Shown piece after piece: positions 8,970-20,060 of a stretch of DNA of 64,000 nt. Numbering within the stretch: the first letter of the stretch is position 1; every line of letters begins with the position of its first letter. The position numbers were made by a program, and so were the translations under genes. A model generated the notes under the pieces. The model was not told the DNA's origin, made no database searches, and was given only the letters and a program-made list of their open reading frames with translations. This DNA is from Coptis chinensis. Taxonomy: Eukaryota > Streptophyta > Magnoliopsida > Ranunculales > Ranunculaceae. The DNA lies in contig CM027380.1 of NCBI GenBank assembly GCA_015680905.1, positions 106,545,001-106,609,000 of the forward strand, given 5' to 3'.

Positions 8970-11450
8970 ATGAGGAGTGCGCTGAAAAAGAAAGACGGAG
9001 TAGTTGAGATTGAAACATCTCCATTTCCAAAAACATTCAACACCTTCACTTCTTCTTCTTCTTCTACCGCAGTTTCTCGTCAACCTTCTTCAGGTAAACG
9101 TTTTTTTCTCTCCTATCTCATAATCTCAATAACCTGATTTTTTTTTTTTTTTTTTTTTTTTGCTTTTGCCCTAATTTTTAGTTCATTTGATCATTAATGC
9201 GTAACAAGCAAAAAACAAATGCCCAAAATGCAAGTTATAATGATTGGCTGTTAGATACTGGCCAGTCTTCAATAGAACAGACTAATTTTTGTAAGCTGGT
9301 ATTTCTTTGTAGATGCAAAGAGATTGAAAAGAGTAAGATTTGAGGAACCAGAAACACTTGCCACATTGTGTTCCAAACCTGATACTTGTTTAAGAAATGC
9401 GCCAGGAATCATGGACCCAAATTGTAAGCTACCTATTTAAACTGATTTTATTATAAAGCTTACATAAATTTTTTACTTTTTCTTCTTGAGAATCTTCCAT
9501 GTAAACAAGTCGATTTGAGGTTCCGATATGAAAAAACCAATATGCAGGTAAAGAACCAAAGACTTCTGAATACAAATTCTTTAAGAAATTCCGTGAAGAG
9601 GCTGGACGCAGTTTCCGTTCTTATCAAGTTAATAAAAAGGAGTACCAATTGGAGAAATCTGAAGTGTTTAACCACACTAAAGGTACTTTCTTGATAGAGA
9701 TTTCCTTGGTTATGTATAATTGGGATAGTATTCCAATGCAGCTTAACCCGACACACAATGATGATCTCGATTACCCTTATTATGCAGAGCGGATCAAGAT
9801 GGTGCAATCCAACCATGAGTTTGGATCCCCTTCACATATAGAAAAGGTCACACCTATCAACACCATGGTGCCCCTTTCACCAGGAGTCTCAATGAACTCA
9901 GGTAAACTATACTATCATAAGTCATTATAAAATAGTGTTGCTGTTAGAACATAGAACATATACTATAGCCAATTGAGTCACTTTGTTCTAATATTAATAC
10001 CACAGGACCTGAACGCCAACAGAAAGGCATATTTTCTGTAAAGAGACAAAATTTAGTTCGTTTGGCTGCTAAGACTGCATCTCTTGACATTAACGAGATC
10101 TGCACAAAGGGGTCAGATACTTTCCTAGAAATGAACTCCTTTCTATTTGTCTGATTTCAGTTATTGATTGGATTGAAAATTTTCAGGTATGATTTGGTCT
10201 CAATTCTTCTTGAGCGTTTGGTCCCTGAAGGCAATGTGGTTGCAGAAATCGTATGATCCTTTGCCTCTTAGTTATCTATGTAATCTTGTAGCAACATGTT
10301 ATTATAACATTCTAAACTGATGGTATTTGAAACAAAAAACTGCTGTTCTCAGAGTGACGCAAGATTCAACATCGAGTCTCAGCTACGTGTTTCTCCTGAG
10401 CCAGACATGCACTTTGATGAGGTTCCTAAAACACTAAGTAGGAATGCTATATCTGATTTTGATGGGAAAAACTTCAGGAATAGTTTGTTGGAGCCGTGGT
10501 CCAGTAAGTCCAGAGAGTGCATTCTGCAACAAGAGGTTGACGTGGATTTGGGCTCTCTATTGACTTGGCACCCCAACAAAATCCACCTTGCCTATGAAAG
10601 ACGTCAATCTGAAGATGTAGGTAGTGAGGGTGCTTTAAGTGTACATCCTGAAGGGGACTCTGCTTTTGTTCTTCACCCAAATGAGGAGTTTTCATTTGAT
10701 AGAGATAGGTATGCGGCATTGGACTACACGCCAATGCCATCGAGATTGCTTTGCTCAACCCGCAAAAACTTCCTGTTTAACTGTGAGTCCCCAGATACCT
10801 TTTTTGGTGTGAGTAGCAAATCAAGCTTCAAAGAGTTGGATGGTCTTTGTTGTCCAAAAGAGCTCACCTCTGATAATGACAGAGGCGCTAAGTTTCTCGA
10901 TTGGGATACTAACATTATGGAGTATGATCAGAACTTCTCGAGTACTTGTGGTTGGGCACCGAATTTCAGTCCCACTTGGAGCACTCCATCAGAAAATAAC
11001 TTGCAAACTCGGAACTGTATATTCAATGCAACCACCCCTCCATTTGCCCAAAGCATCCGTCAGTATTCAGATTTTACTAGGAAGGACACATGTTCAGGAA
11101 GCTATCTTATTGATCCTTTTGGAAGACAAGCTCCTGAAGATGAAGAATATCAAGTTCAGGAACCTGATCATTTCCCACTGGCTTTATGTCATAGCCCAAA
11201 ATACCTTTGTCTGGAAGAACAATGCAGGTTAGGCAGAACTATGGAAGAGACAAGTATCTTTCGTTCCCCACTTAGTAAGAACAGATTTATGAGCATGATC
11301 TTCAGTGAGAAATATACTCCTGCTTTGGGTACTCTCCTTCAATCCTCTGAACAGATTAATGAATCAAGCCAGCATGAATCACAAGAAATATCTTGCGATT
11401 ACTACGGAGATGATGATAGACAGCTATGTTTAATGGATTCTTTGCTTTGA
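8970..11450 (+). CDS. Unrecognised plant protein, seven exons, 583 residues
   Basis: Exons join in frame with GT-AG introns: 8970-9093, 9313-9423, 9548-9682, 9788-9901, 10006-10111, 10187-10250 and 10353-11450 (1752 nt in all). I do not recognise the family. The N-terminus is basic (RSALKKKDG) and serine-rich, followed by DAKRLKRVRFEEPE, which contains an RVRF motif resembling PP1-docking sites. A basic region follows (YKFFKKFREEAGRSFRSYQV), then a short helical segment YDLVSILLERLVPEGN at the end of exon 6. The 365-residue last exon is acidic, rich in S, D and E, and low in complexity, with scattered aromatic motifs (LLTWHPNKIHLAY, GWAPNFSPTW), which suggests a disordered scaffold or nuclear protein. 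The start is the first ATG after the promoter motifs. Part of exon 7 was copied into the tandem repeat at 4.3-5.0 kb, so the parental gene lies 5 kb away. No break was seen. Confidence 0.7.
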
Positions 11451-12157
11451 ATGTACTAATTTCAGTACCCGTATATATACAGATATTTCAAAACTTTCGA
11501 TATTTAAAACCATCACCTATAAAATGAAAAAATAGTTCCAACCCAAAGACCCTAGTGACAAAAAAAGAGCAGCAAGCTAAAACGAAGAGAGAGAGAGAGA
11601 TGGTTTCAGGGTCAGGAATATGTGCTCGAAGAGTGGTGATAGACGCACGGCACCACATGCTTGGGAGTTGGGAGGCTCTCTTCAATAATAGCAAAAGAAG
11701 TTTTAAATGGACAGAAAGTAGTAGTGGTACGTTGTGAAGAGATATGTTTATCAGGTGGACTCGTTCGTCAGAAAATGAAATACCTACGTTTTTTAAGAAA
11801 GAGAATGAATACTAAACCATCTCATGGTCCTATTCATTTGCGTGCACCTGCTAAGATTCTCTGGCGTACCATTCGTGGGTAATGTTTGTTTCAAATATCT
11901 TTTTTTTTTTGTTTTTTGTTTTTTTGTTTGTCTTACATTTGTTGTTGTTGTTTTTTTTTAGGATGAATCCTCATAAGACAAAGCATGGGGCCGCGGCACT
12001 TGCGAGATTGAAGGCTTATGAAGGAGTTCCTCCTCCTTATGATAAGGTTAAGAGGATGGTTAGACCTGATGCTATCAACTATCAAGTGAGTCTTTTACTT
12101 TACGCATTTTAGTTTGTTAGGTTAGAAATGAGGTGGATTTATATGTTTAGTGATAAG

Positions 12158-12185
12158 TGTTGTTGTTGTTGTTGTTGTTGTTATT
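12158..12185 (+). repeat. GTT microsatellite in RPL13a intron 2
   Basis: About nine GTT-like repeats lie directly before the exon 3 acceptor at 12186-12187 and form its pyrimidine-poor tract. A shorter GTT run precedes exon 2 at 11941-11950. Confidence 0.8.
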
Positions 12186-12767
12186 AGGGTGTTGAGGCTT
12201 CAACCTGGACATAAGTATTGTTTGATGGGACAGCTTTCTAAGGAGGTTGGATGGAATCATTATGACACTATCAAGGTTTGTATTATGTCTGATTTGTTTT
12301 GTGTATAAATTGTTACTGCACCTTATCTTATCCAATTTTAAGTAATTGATTCTTGTAATAGTTTCTTATTTGGGAATAATTTTCTACATTGTAGTGGGTC
12401 AATTTCATAATATTTTTCTTGTTCTCTATGTTGTCTCAATTTATGTTTCTTTCGGAATCAAAAGAGAAACTACACCTAAATTTTAAGTAGCATATATGGA
12501 TATTGAGAACCAGTTTGGCAAGCTAGAATTTCACATTTTCCCGTGGAAGGTTTAATGTCGCATGTACGTCAAGTCTACAGAGACCTCCTAATGCCTTATA
12601 CTTGGTTATAGATTAAGATGTTCTACTCATCATTTTTTTTTAAAAAAAAAATACTTGAGATGCAAATGAATGCTTTGATAAAATGACAAATTGTAACTTT
12701 CTAGAGTGGTTATCATGGTGGAATGTCATTGGGGTGAAAGTTTGAGAAATTTGGTTGGCGTTTGTTT

Positions 12768-13860
12768 CCCTTGGTCTTTGCATGAATAAGCAGACCTCAG
12801 TATTTGTGAGGGGCTAAATTAACAAAAGTGGTATCAATTGAAATTCTGGGGACTAAATCTCCCTTGTCACGTGAGAGAGGAAACCTGGGGAGGACAACTC
12901 TATGATGTACATTAGGCTTACTTTTGGTAAACAAACAATGCCTTGGGGGGAATGTACATAAATCCTCAAAAATTTGTGTTGGGCAATGTGTATACTCATA
13001 TGGAGTTCATGAGAAGAATCATCTGGTATGATCCTCTCCTTGGCTGTCGTGGGTATGGAATGGTGCTCTCTGAACTTGTCATTTAATAATCTTGTCATAT
13101 GGCTGGTTCTAGCCATATCCGGATGATTATATATGTATTGTTGGTGGGGATGGGGGTGGGGGACATCTTGAAGTTGCTCTCAATTTTAATGTGAAGTCTT
13201 TTAATTATTATATTTTGGGAACTACTTGGGACTTGGCTTTGTTACCACTGAGATGTTGATTAAAAGAACAAAGATTGTGTCAGATGCTTGCTTTATAGTG
13301 TTTTTCTTCTCCTGAAAAAATGTAGTTTCACTTTAGAGTTAAGACCGGCCACCTCCGAGAACCTATGAAGAGGATTGCTTGACTTTTTCTGTTTTTCCTA
13401 CGTCAAGGAAATTTCCCTTGTTCTTTGCATGAATAAGACGTCAGTATTTGTGAGGGGCTAAATTAACAAAAGTAGTATTAGTTGAAATTCTGGGGGCTAA
13501 ATCACCCTTGTCACATGAGAGAGGAAACCTGGGGAGGACGACTCTATGACTCTAGTGACTCCTACCTTTCTCGAACATCTTGAAGTTGCTCTCATTTTTA
13601 ATGTGAAGTCTTTTAATTATTATTATTTTTTGGGAACTACTTGGGACTTGGTTAGGGAGCAAGAGGTCCCCCTCCCACCTCCCTCTCTAGTATCTGTGAT
13701 TGGCTTCGTTACCACTGAGATGTCTTTTTGTCCATTAAAAGAACGAAGATTGTGTCAGATGCTTTTGCTTTATAGTGTTTTTCTTCTCTTGAAAAAATGT
13801 AGTTTCACTTCAGAGTTAAGACCACCTCCGAGAACCTATAAGGAAGATTGCTTGGCTTTT
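12768..13860 (+). repeat. Tandem duplication inside RPL13a intron 3
   Basis: Two copies, about 12768-13390 and 13408-13860, share the order TTTGTGAGGGGCTAAATTAA, GAGAGAGGAAACCTGGGGAG, CATCTTGAAGTTGCTCTCA and TTGTGTCAGATGCTT. They differ by scattered substitutions and by a block near 12910-13130 present only in copy 1. This accounts for the large size (1.7 kb) of this intron. Confidence 0.85.
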
Positions 13861-14399
13861 TCTGTTTTTCCTATGTATGTGCTCGTACTTGTTGTTCATA
13901 ACTTTGTTGGATGTATATATATGCATTACTAAGAAAGTTCTCTCATGTCTCTAAGGATGGAAACAAGGGCTCAGATTTCGTTAACAATCTCTTCTGCTTT
14001 GTGCAGGAACTTGAGGAGAAAAGAAAGGATAGAGCTCAGGTTGCATATGAGAGGAGGAAGCAGCTCACCAAGCTGAGAGTCAAAGCTGAGAAGACAGTGG
14101 AGGAGCAACTTGGTCCACAACTTGAAATCCTTGCCCCGGTTAAATATTAGACTTGCGATGAAAATCTGTTTTGAGTTATGATTTTGGTTTTATGGAAATC
14201 TATGACTTCATCTACAACTACCCAGCATGTTTGTTCTTGATACATTAAATTGCATGCACGAATGCTATATTATAAACTCTTGGGAAGTTGACGTCTGAAT
14301 TGAATTTGTACAAAGTCAATGAGGAATTAGCAAAAGTAATAGTTTATGATCATTTTTAAGTTTAAACAATTTGTAAGGCCAGTTCTAAATTATACTCTA

Positions 14400-15318
14400 C
14401 CCACTAAACATTTTTTTTGTTAAGAGACATATTGGTGATGATGATTCCTGTCCAAGATGCAATCAGAATCCTGAATCCATTGATCATGCTCTGATTAATT
14501 GCCCTCGTCTGGCTGCTATATTGTTTAGTAGCTCTCTTTCACTCAAAATCCAACATACTTCAACCTTTAGGGACTTCCTAATTCAAATCATAGCTGAACC
14601 TATCCTCCATAATTTGACCCATTATGCAAATCTTTCCTACTTCATATTGGTTCGATAGAAACCAACTAAATGTTCACAGTAAGTCAGTAACTACAAACCA
14701 TACCATTCCTCAACTCTTAGCACAAGCTAGAGCATTTTTCTTACCTTCACAACCTCGACCAACTAGTAAATACTATATTCCAAGGAACATGAAGCTCGAC
14801 TTGCATTTGTTAACAACAGATGGAGGTTAGTTATATGAGATATTAAAAAAAAAAAAGGTGGTATTGGCTTTACCATTTGTAAATGGTCGCAGGCAGCAGG
14901 GGGTGTGTTGTCTGTGGAGCCAAGGAAGCAGAATTTTGAGCTCTTTGTTTAGAAAAAGCTTTGCAACTTGCAATTGACAAGATCGTGGTCATCTCAGATT
15001 GCAAAAGTATGGTTGATGCAGTTAATGGTCAGCCTGAATGCTCATCTTGGGAGCTAGAACATCTTAAGTTGATGATCCTAAACATCAGGAAATCTTTTGT
15101 TTTTGTAGGATTGTGTAGTTTTGCCCTCGCAATGTAACTCATCATGCTCACTTTCTTGCTGAGGCTGCAAAAAGTCGCATAGACTTGGGATGTATTTGTA
15201 CTGTTGAACCTGTCGGTCGGTCGTTTGTTTAATCGAGTCAGGATGGGTTGTATGATGTAATTTATTGTAATATCTTGATTATTCATGGATCGGTTTTGTG
15301 TTTTTTTAAAAAAAAATC
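14400..15318 (+). mobile_element. LINE 3' end: zf-RVT and RNase H remnants (copy A)
   Basis: The start reads CPRCNQNPESIDHALINCPR, the C-x2-C...H...C zinc-binding module (zf-RVT) at the end of plant LINE ORF2. From about 14940 follows an RNase H-like domain (ALQLAIDKIVVISDCKSMVD, then HHAHFLAEAAKS with late His/Ala residues typical of RVT_3). Stops and frame shifts interrupt it. An A-run at 15309-15317 may be the old poly(A) end. Only the 3' fifth of a LINE is present. Confidence 0.75.
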
Positions 15319-15565
15319 TTTACGTTGGACTTGAGTTAACCATAGTTTAGGATTTTCTATTAAATTAAGAATGCATGCATGGTTTATGTACTTGTCACAG
15401 TTCTAATTTCATTAGGAAATCAAAAAAATTATATTTCTGGTCTGCTGCGTGAGTATAAGAAACAGAGATGGACTTGAGTTAAATCAACATAGTTTAGGAT
15501 TTTATTTTCTATCAAGTTATGAATTACACCAAAAAAACAAAAGATAGTTAATGTAGTAGTAAGAT

Positions 15566-16290
15566 TTGGAGTTGGAGCAACCAAGTATTTATATCAAGTT
15601 CATTATGAATTTCACTGTTGAAAATCGAATTACTAAGATTGTGAGTAAAAGCATCAATATGGAATTAAGCAATTTTGACCAGCTAAAAGAGTCCCATACA
15701 ATAGATCCTGTTACTGGGCAAGAATATACTATACAGCTGGTGCCTAGAAGGTGATTTTCAAATCCTCGGTACTTAGCTTGGCCACTAAATTGCTAAGACT
15801 GATTCCTGGGGACGTCTCTCATCCACCACATGTTAATAAAGCTCCTATAATCTTTAATGGAGCTCTACATTGTTGGATGATTAACGATCAAGAATACGGG
15901 AGAGTGTTTGAGGTTTGGCCACATTGTTCACTTTCTATTGTGATATTCAATATGGAATGGGAGGAATTTTCCACAATGCCACACCCAGGAAGGCAATGTG
16001 CCTCGAAAAGAAGACACCATTGTAGGGGACTCTTAGAAATGGAAGGGCACTTATGCTTTCCAGATAACTCCTCTTCCGAGGTGCTACTAGACATATGGAT
16101 AATAGAAGACTCTATAAAGCAGGTTTGGGCCAAAAGGCATGTCGTTCACACTGCTCCAATAAAGAGTTTATGCAAGGTCGTCGGTGGAAGGACTAGGTTT
16201 ACTCTATGGAAAGAAGCAGAAGTGGAAGCCATAAAGGCGACAATTTGTTATTGCGTGTGTAGTACAAAAACTTGTTCCTTTACAAGCTAA
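15566..16290 (+). pseudogene. F-box-associated (FBA) domain fragment, copy A
   Basis: The translation NGALHCWMINDQEYGRVFEV, then IVIFNMEWEEFSTMPHPG and LLEMEGHLCFPDNSSSEVLL, has the pattern of the FBA domain of plant F-box proteins, the substrate-binding part of SCF ubiquitin ligases. There is no F-box at the N-terminus and no proper start. The frame breaks near 15754, and an extra TTG near 15870 adds a Cys within the GALHWMI motif. Copy B (22533-23178) lacks the extra codon but has lost the GLLEMEGHL part. Confidence 0.7.
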
Positions 16291-16766
16291 GGCTGGGTAC
16301 ATTTGTAAGAGTTGGGCCAATCAGTTACTTCAGAGCTAAAAACGTTATGCTGGAGATCAATTTATACATGCAGTCGTATATAGTTGATTTGATAAATGTT
16401 AAAACTCCAGCAAGGAAAATGATGTATTTCTCTACAAACTACATCACTTGTAACTAGCAAGCAGAACTTTACCGCCAATTCACACCATCACCTTCTTGTT
16501 AGCTACGTTAGTTTAGCAGAACTTGTGCTGGTACATACTACGTGCTCAATGCAGAAGTAATTGACATTTGATTTGTGGTACATAGATTCAAGAATAGCTA
16601 TTAGATGTGCATCATACAAAATCCACAAAGATAAGTAGAAGAGAACGTTGTCGAATTAATTAAATTGAATAACTTCAATTTTCTGAAACTAACTGAAGTG
16701 ATATGAATCTTCATCGGTATACTAGTATAACAAATTGTTTAATACAGTTTGCTTCATAAATGATAA

Positions 16767-16896
16767 TTACTCATCATGAGTTACTGCACCCATTTTGTCA
16801 CTCGCACAAGATGTTGGGCTGTAGAGACAGATGCGTAGATCTCCCTGGACCATTAGGTGGTGAAAATGGCTTCTGTACAAGTCCCAAAACTCATCA
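16767..16896 (-). pseudogene. CMSS1 last exon, isolated copy
   Basis: It encodes DEFWDLYKSHF and QGDLRICLYSPTS before a TAA at 16769-16767, the conserved C-terminus of plant CMSS1 (a small-subunit rRNA processing factor). The acceptor AG at 16898-16897 is kept. No other exon accompanies it, because the segmental copy ends at 16953. Confidence 0.8.
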
Positions 16897-17127
16897 CTGT
16901 CAAAGGAAACAACAATATAGTCTATAGTCTATACAGTGAGGATTTCAATACAAACCCTAGGAAATATCCTCTCTTGTCTAACCCTAGGAAATATCCTCTC
17001 TCTTTTATTTATTTTTGTTTCCTGATCAAGTAAAAGCATATCAACTGTCAGGAAAGGTTACAATGTTGGTTGAGAAAGATTATAATTCTCTCCATCTGTT
17101 CAGACCGGCGCTTCCTAATAATACAAG

Positions 17128-17377
17128 CTAGGTTACATGGACACGCCATATTTTGAAAAAATGCAGGTCGGATACGTATCCACGATAATGCGTAATGGGA
17201 CACATATTGTATTTAATTTACCTCAATTTCTGATTTACCATCTAATTTAATAAATTTATAATTATTAAAAATTAATTAATTATTCCTATCCGTGTCCCCG
17301 TGTCGATCTTCAACTGCTCGCCATATCCGACACCCGTATCCGTGTCGGACACCGTGCCCCGTGTTAATGTAACCTAG
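17128..17377. mobile_element. hAT-like MITE, 250 bp, 8-bp TSD
   Basis: The ends CTAGGTTACATGGACACG and CGTGTTAATGTAACCTAG are inverted repeats with two mismatches. AATACAAG flanks both sides (17120-17127 and 17378-17385). The interior has repeated forms of CGTGTCC and ATCCG. An 8-bp TSD is typical of hAT elements. There is no coding capacity. Confidence 0.85.
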
Positions 17378-17876
17378 AATACAAGCTTTCCTATACTTCT
17401 AGTAAATTTCTTGCTAATAGAATAATTGCAGCTACAACTAATAACTGCAGATGACCTACCTGATAGTGCGTGCTATCGTTTTTACTGCAACATTCTTATA
17501 AACAAGGCATACCAGCTTGAAGGTACAACAACCTTTGAACCGTTACTGCTGTGTATATCCTATCCTTTTTCTTCCTGAATTAATTGATTAATCCGTTTTT
17601 GCTTGAAATTGCTCCGAAATTTTCAAGTGAGCTTGCGGTCACTTACCGTCTTATATAGAAAGATCAAAATGAAGATGATGGGGGTGAGGAAGATAAGTTG
17701 TTTTGAAACATCTTGTTCAACTCAAGTACACATGTTTACTTAAGTGTATTTTTAATTTTGTCATTATCAAAAATTGTACATTGATCTTCTCATCAGAATC
17801 CCTTATTGTTTGATACTTTGATCATAAATATGATATGAGCAGTACAATGTGATGTATATATACGCAATTTAAAGTT

Positions 17877-18264
17877 GGGAACGGTTATATGAACTCCACC
17901 TTATAGTGACTCCAAAGTTACTCCACTCCTAAAAGTGGACTTACGAGATGAATTGACGGCTAATTTTTTGCGGAGGTATACATCACATGATAGAGAACAC
18001 CCCCACAAAAAATCAGCTCAATTGAATATGTTTAACCTTGTCAAAAGTTGTTATGAAATAAAAAAATTCTAAGCCGTTTGATAATTTCATAACATTCTAA
18101 ACGATTTTTGACGAGGTTGTACATCTTCAAATGAATTGATTTTTTGTGAGGATGATCTCTATTGTGTGGAGAACATCTCCACCTAAAATCTGTTTCTAAT
18201 TCATTGTATTTAGTGGTGGAGTAACTTTAGAGTCACTTTAAGTGGAGTTCATATAACCATCCCC
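17877..18264. mobile_element. Mutator-like foldback MITE, 388 bp, 9-bp TSD
   Basis: The termini GGGAACGGTTATATGAACTC and (reverse complement of the right end) GGGGATGGTTATATGAACTC continue as inverted repeats for at least 50 bp. The arms stay complementary nearly to the centre (CACAAAAAATCA blocks on both sides), so the transcript would form one long hairpin. TTTAAAGTT flanks both ends (17868-17876 and 18265-18273). A 9-bp TSD fits Mutator-like elements. Confidence 0.85.
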
Positions 18265-18830
18265 TTTAAAGTTTAAACTAAAACTGTGCATTGTTGATAC
18301 TGGTGCATACATGGCTCAAATGCATCCTCTGAAATTGTGGTATTTCTATCGTTTCCCTCTTTATTTCTGTACATCTTGATCCACAAACTTAGGTTTAATG
18401 CTTAGTTACCGCGTTTGAATCAAACGTGTTATGAGGATCACAGCGCCAGTTACTTCTTGGTTTTATCATCCCTACGGGCCCTGAATAGCCTCCCAAGGCC
18501 TTCGGCAAGAACGACACAAGGATCAGAGTACCTTACTGTTTGGCCTTATCATCCCTCCTAAGCCTGCACCCCTTAAGAATCACATTTATTAGGACCTTTA
18601 TCATCCCTCATGTCTTTTTATGTCTCCTTTCTTTCACTGCTTGTATTGCACAAGCACGCTGTACGCCACCTTGTTTCTGATCAATTTTCTCTGCCATGTT
18701 ATTGTACAACTCTGTATACTTGGAGGTTTAAATATTGTCCACCAATTGCACTTCCAGGTTGTTATTGAACCTGATTCTCAACTTTTGATGATGGCTGTCA
18801 ATAGGAAGGTAATGAATCTAAAACAAGCTT

Positions 18831-19290
18831 TCACACCCCAGATTTTAGTACCTCAATGTCTTGTATCCTCATGTAGTCTTTTGACAGATGTCCTGCACAT
18901 ATTAGTTGCCTTCTCACATAGCTCTGACAGAAATTTAGGATGTTGTTACAGTCTTCAAAGTGCACCTTGTTCCTATGCAGCCATAAGCTCACCATGCCTC
19001 CAATAATAGCAGCCTGCCATAACTTCTTCAGTATTGTACTCCTATTTTGTATTGCCCCCATGGCACTCTGGAAGCTCTGAATGCTGCATCTGTTCTTGAA
19101 CCTACTTGTTGTCCACCTCCATAGCTGTTTAGCAAAAGGACATGACCAGAGTATATGATGTAGGCTTTCAGATTTCTTTTGCACACAACACCTAGAAACT
19201 AGAGCAATTCCTCTTCTCTGAACCTTCTCTTACAGTGGCTGCACAAGTCATTCATCAATTTCCATGCCGAGTGCTGAAGTTTTTGGGTGT
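18831..19290 (-). mobile_element. LINE ORF2 C-terminal fragment
   Basis: On the minus strand, SESLHHILWSCPFAKQLWRW followed by WQAAIIGGMVSLWLHRNKV is the zf-RVT end of a plant LINE ORF2. It is unrelated at sequence level to the LINE tail at 14.4 kb. About 120 codons survive; the rest is missing. Confidence 0.7.
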
Positions 19291-19299
19291 ATACATTTC

Positions 19300-19850
19300 T
19301 GCCAAACAAACTTGTGCCAATTAAGTTACTTGATATGTAATTTAGAAACATGTTCTTACTCTTGATTTGTAAGTTCATAGTTCATTACTCAATCGTGTGC
19401 TCACATGCTGTGATGCTGTAATGGGCATGTAGGCTTATTAAGAGGTGGAGGCATCAGTCATAACATAGATCAGTGACGAACAGGAAATCCTACACTATAT
19501 TTCTCCGTTCCTACTGATCGCAGCCTCCTTACCATTTAGAGCATGTCTACTAAATACCAATCTCTTGATCAATCATCTTTTCGTCTGTATCCCTACCATA
19601 CATATGAGCATATATCAATCCCGAAGTAGTTTAATTGTGAAGAATGCACCGACCTCTATACCCTTAATTTGAAAGGTAATTGAAGTTATTATTGAACAAG
19701 GGCCCTAGCTTCTACTTTGAAAGGAATGACATGATTGGATTTATGTTGTAAGCTTTAAGTTTCTTATTATGTTTTCTACCGAGCTTATTCAACAGATTCT
19801 ATTTAGTGTTGACAAGACATTGACAGCCGCTTAGTACAATGTCGGTTGGC
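19300..19850. other. Non-coding stretch
   Basis: No gene, TE terminus or tandem repeat recognised. Confidence 0.5.
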
Positions 19851-19859
19851 CTTAAGCTT

Positions 19860-20060
19860 AGCGCAGCACTACTACACACGAAAATTAGTGAACGGATAGC
19901 TAGCTGTGTTTGGGATGGTGTCACAGTGCACATTTCTTACGGCGATCACAAGATCCAAATCTTGTTCAGATCACAGCGAGGCTAATCATAATTCAGGGCT
20001 TCCTGCTGAGTGGATTCTTGCACTTATTCTTTAAATTCTTAGGACATATCATCAGCTAGT
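19860..20060 (+). repeat. Dispersed repeat, inverted partner at 58895-59080
   Basis: GCAGCACTACTACACACGAA, TGGTGTCACAGTGCA, AATCTTGTTCAGATCA, CTGCTGAGTGGAT and GACATATCATCAGC occur here in order, and in reverse complement at 59080 down to 58895. Small insertions separate the blocks. No TIR or coding was seen; it is probably an old duplicated fragment. Confidence 0.75.

Larger units (their letters stand above)
11600..14150 (+). pseudogene. RPL13A: 60S ribosomal protein L13a, frame broken by two 7-bp duplications
   Basis: Four exons encode the complete uL13 sequence of the large ribosomal subunit: 11600-11878, 11962-12085, 12188-12275 and 14007-14150. Landmarks are [20 protein letters not shown] at the start, [25 protein letters not shown] and LEILAPVKY at the stop. 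Length is as in other plants and GT-AG signals are clean. Two insertions break it. TTGGGAG is doubled at 11661-11674, just before [16 protein letters not shown] is doubled at 12072-12085, at the end of exon 2. Each shifts the frame by one, and together they do not cancel. Apart from these, the coding sequence looks selected, so the loss is very recent or the assembly is wrong here. A purine-rich GAGA leader (11585-11599) precedes the ATG. Confidence 0.9.
14363..16953 (+). repeat. Segmental duplication, copy A
   Basis: This block recurs in the same orientation at 21297-23733 with high identity, including the LINE tail, F-box-associated fragment and CMSS1 last exon. Copy A stops after TTTCAATACAAA, inside CMSS1 intron sequence, whereas copy B continues into the rest of that gene, so A is probably the derived copy. 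Differences include a 13-bp stretch present only in A near 15768, a 16-bp gain in B near 21840, a large deletion in B's F-box part, and a 7-bp duplication in A at 16916-16929. A third partial copy begins near 47960. Confidence 0.9.

Noticed and set aside
9460..9816. 118-codon minus-strand open frame
   Set aside because: Antisense to exons 3-4 of the plus-strand gene and without family features.
10379..11232. Several open frames on both strands within 10.3-11.3 kb
   Set aside because: Shadows of the long last exon of the gene at 8970-11450.
11538..11558. Telo-box-like ACCCTAG before RPL13a
   Set aside because: Not the full AAACCCTA consensus, so not listed as a regulatory site.
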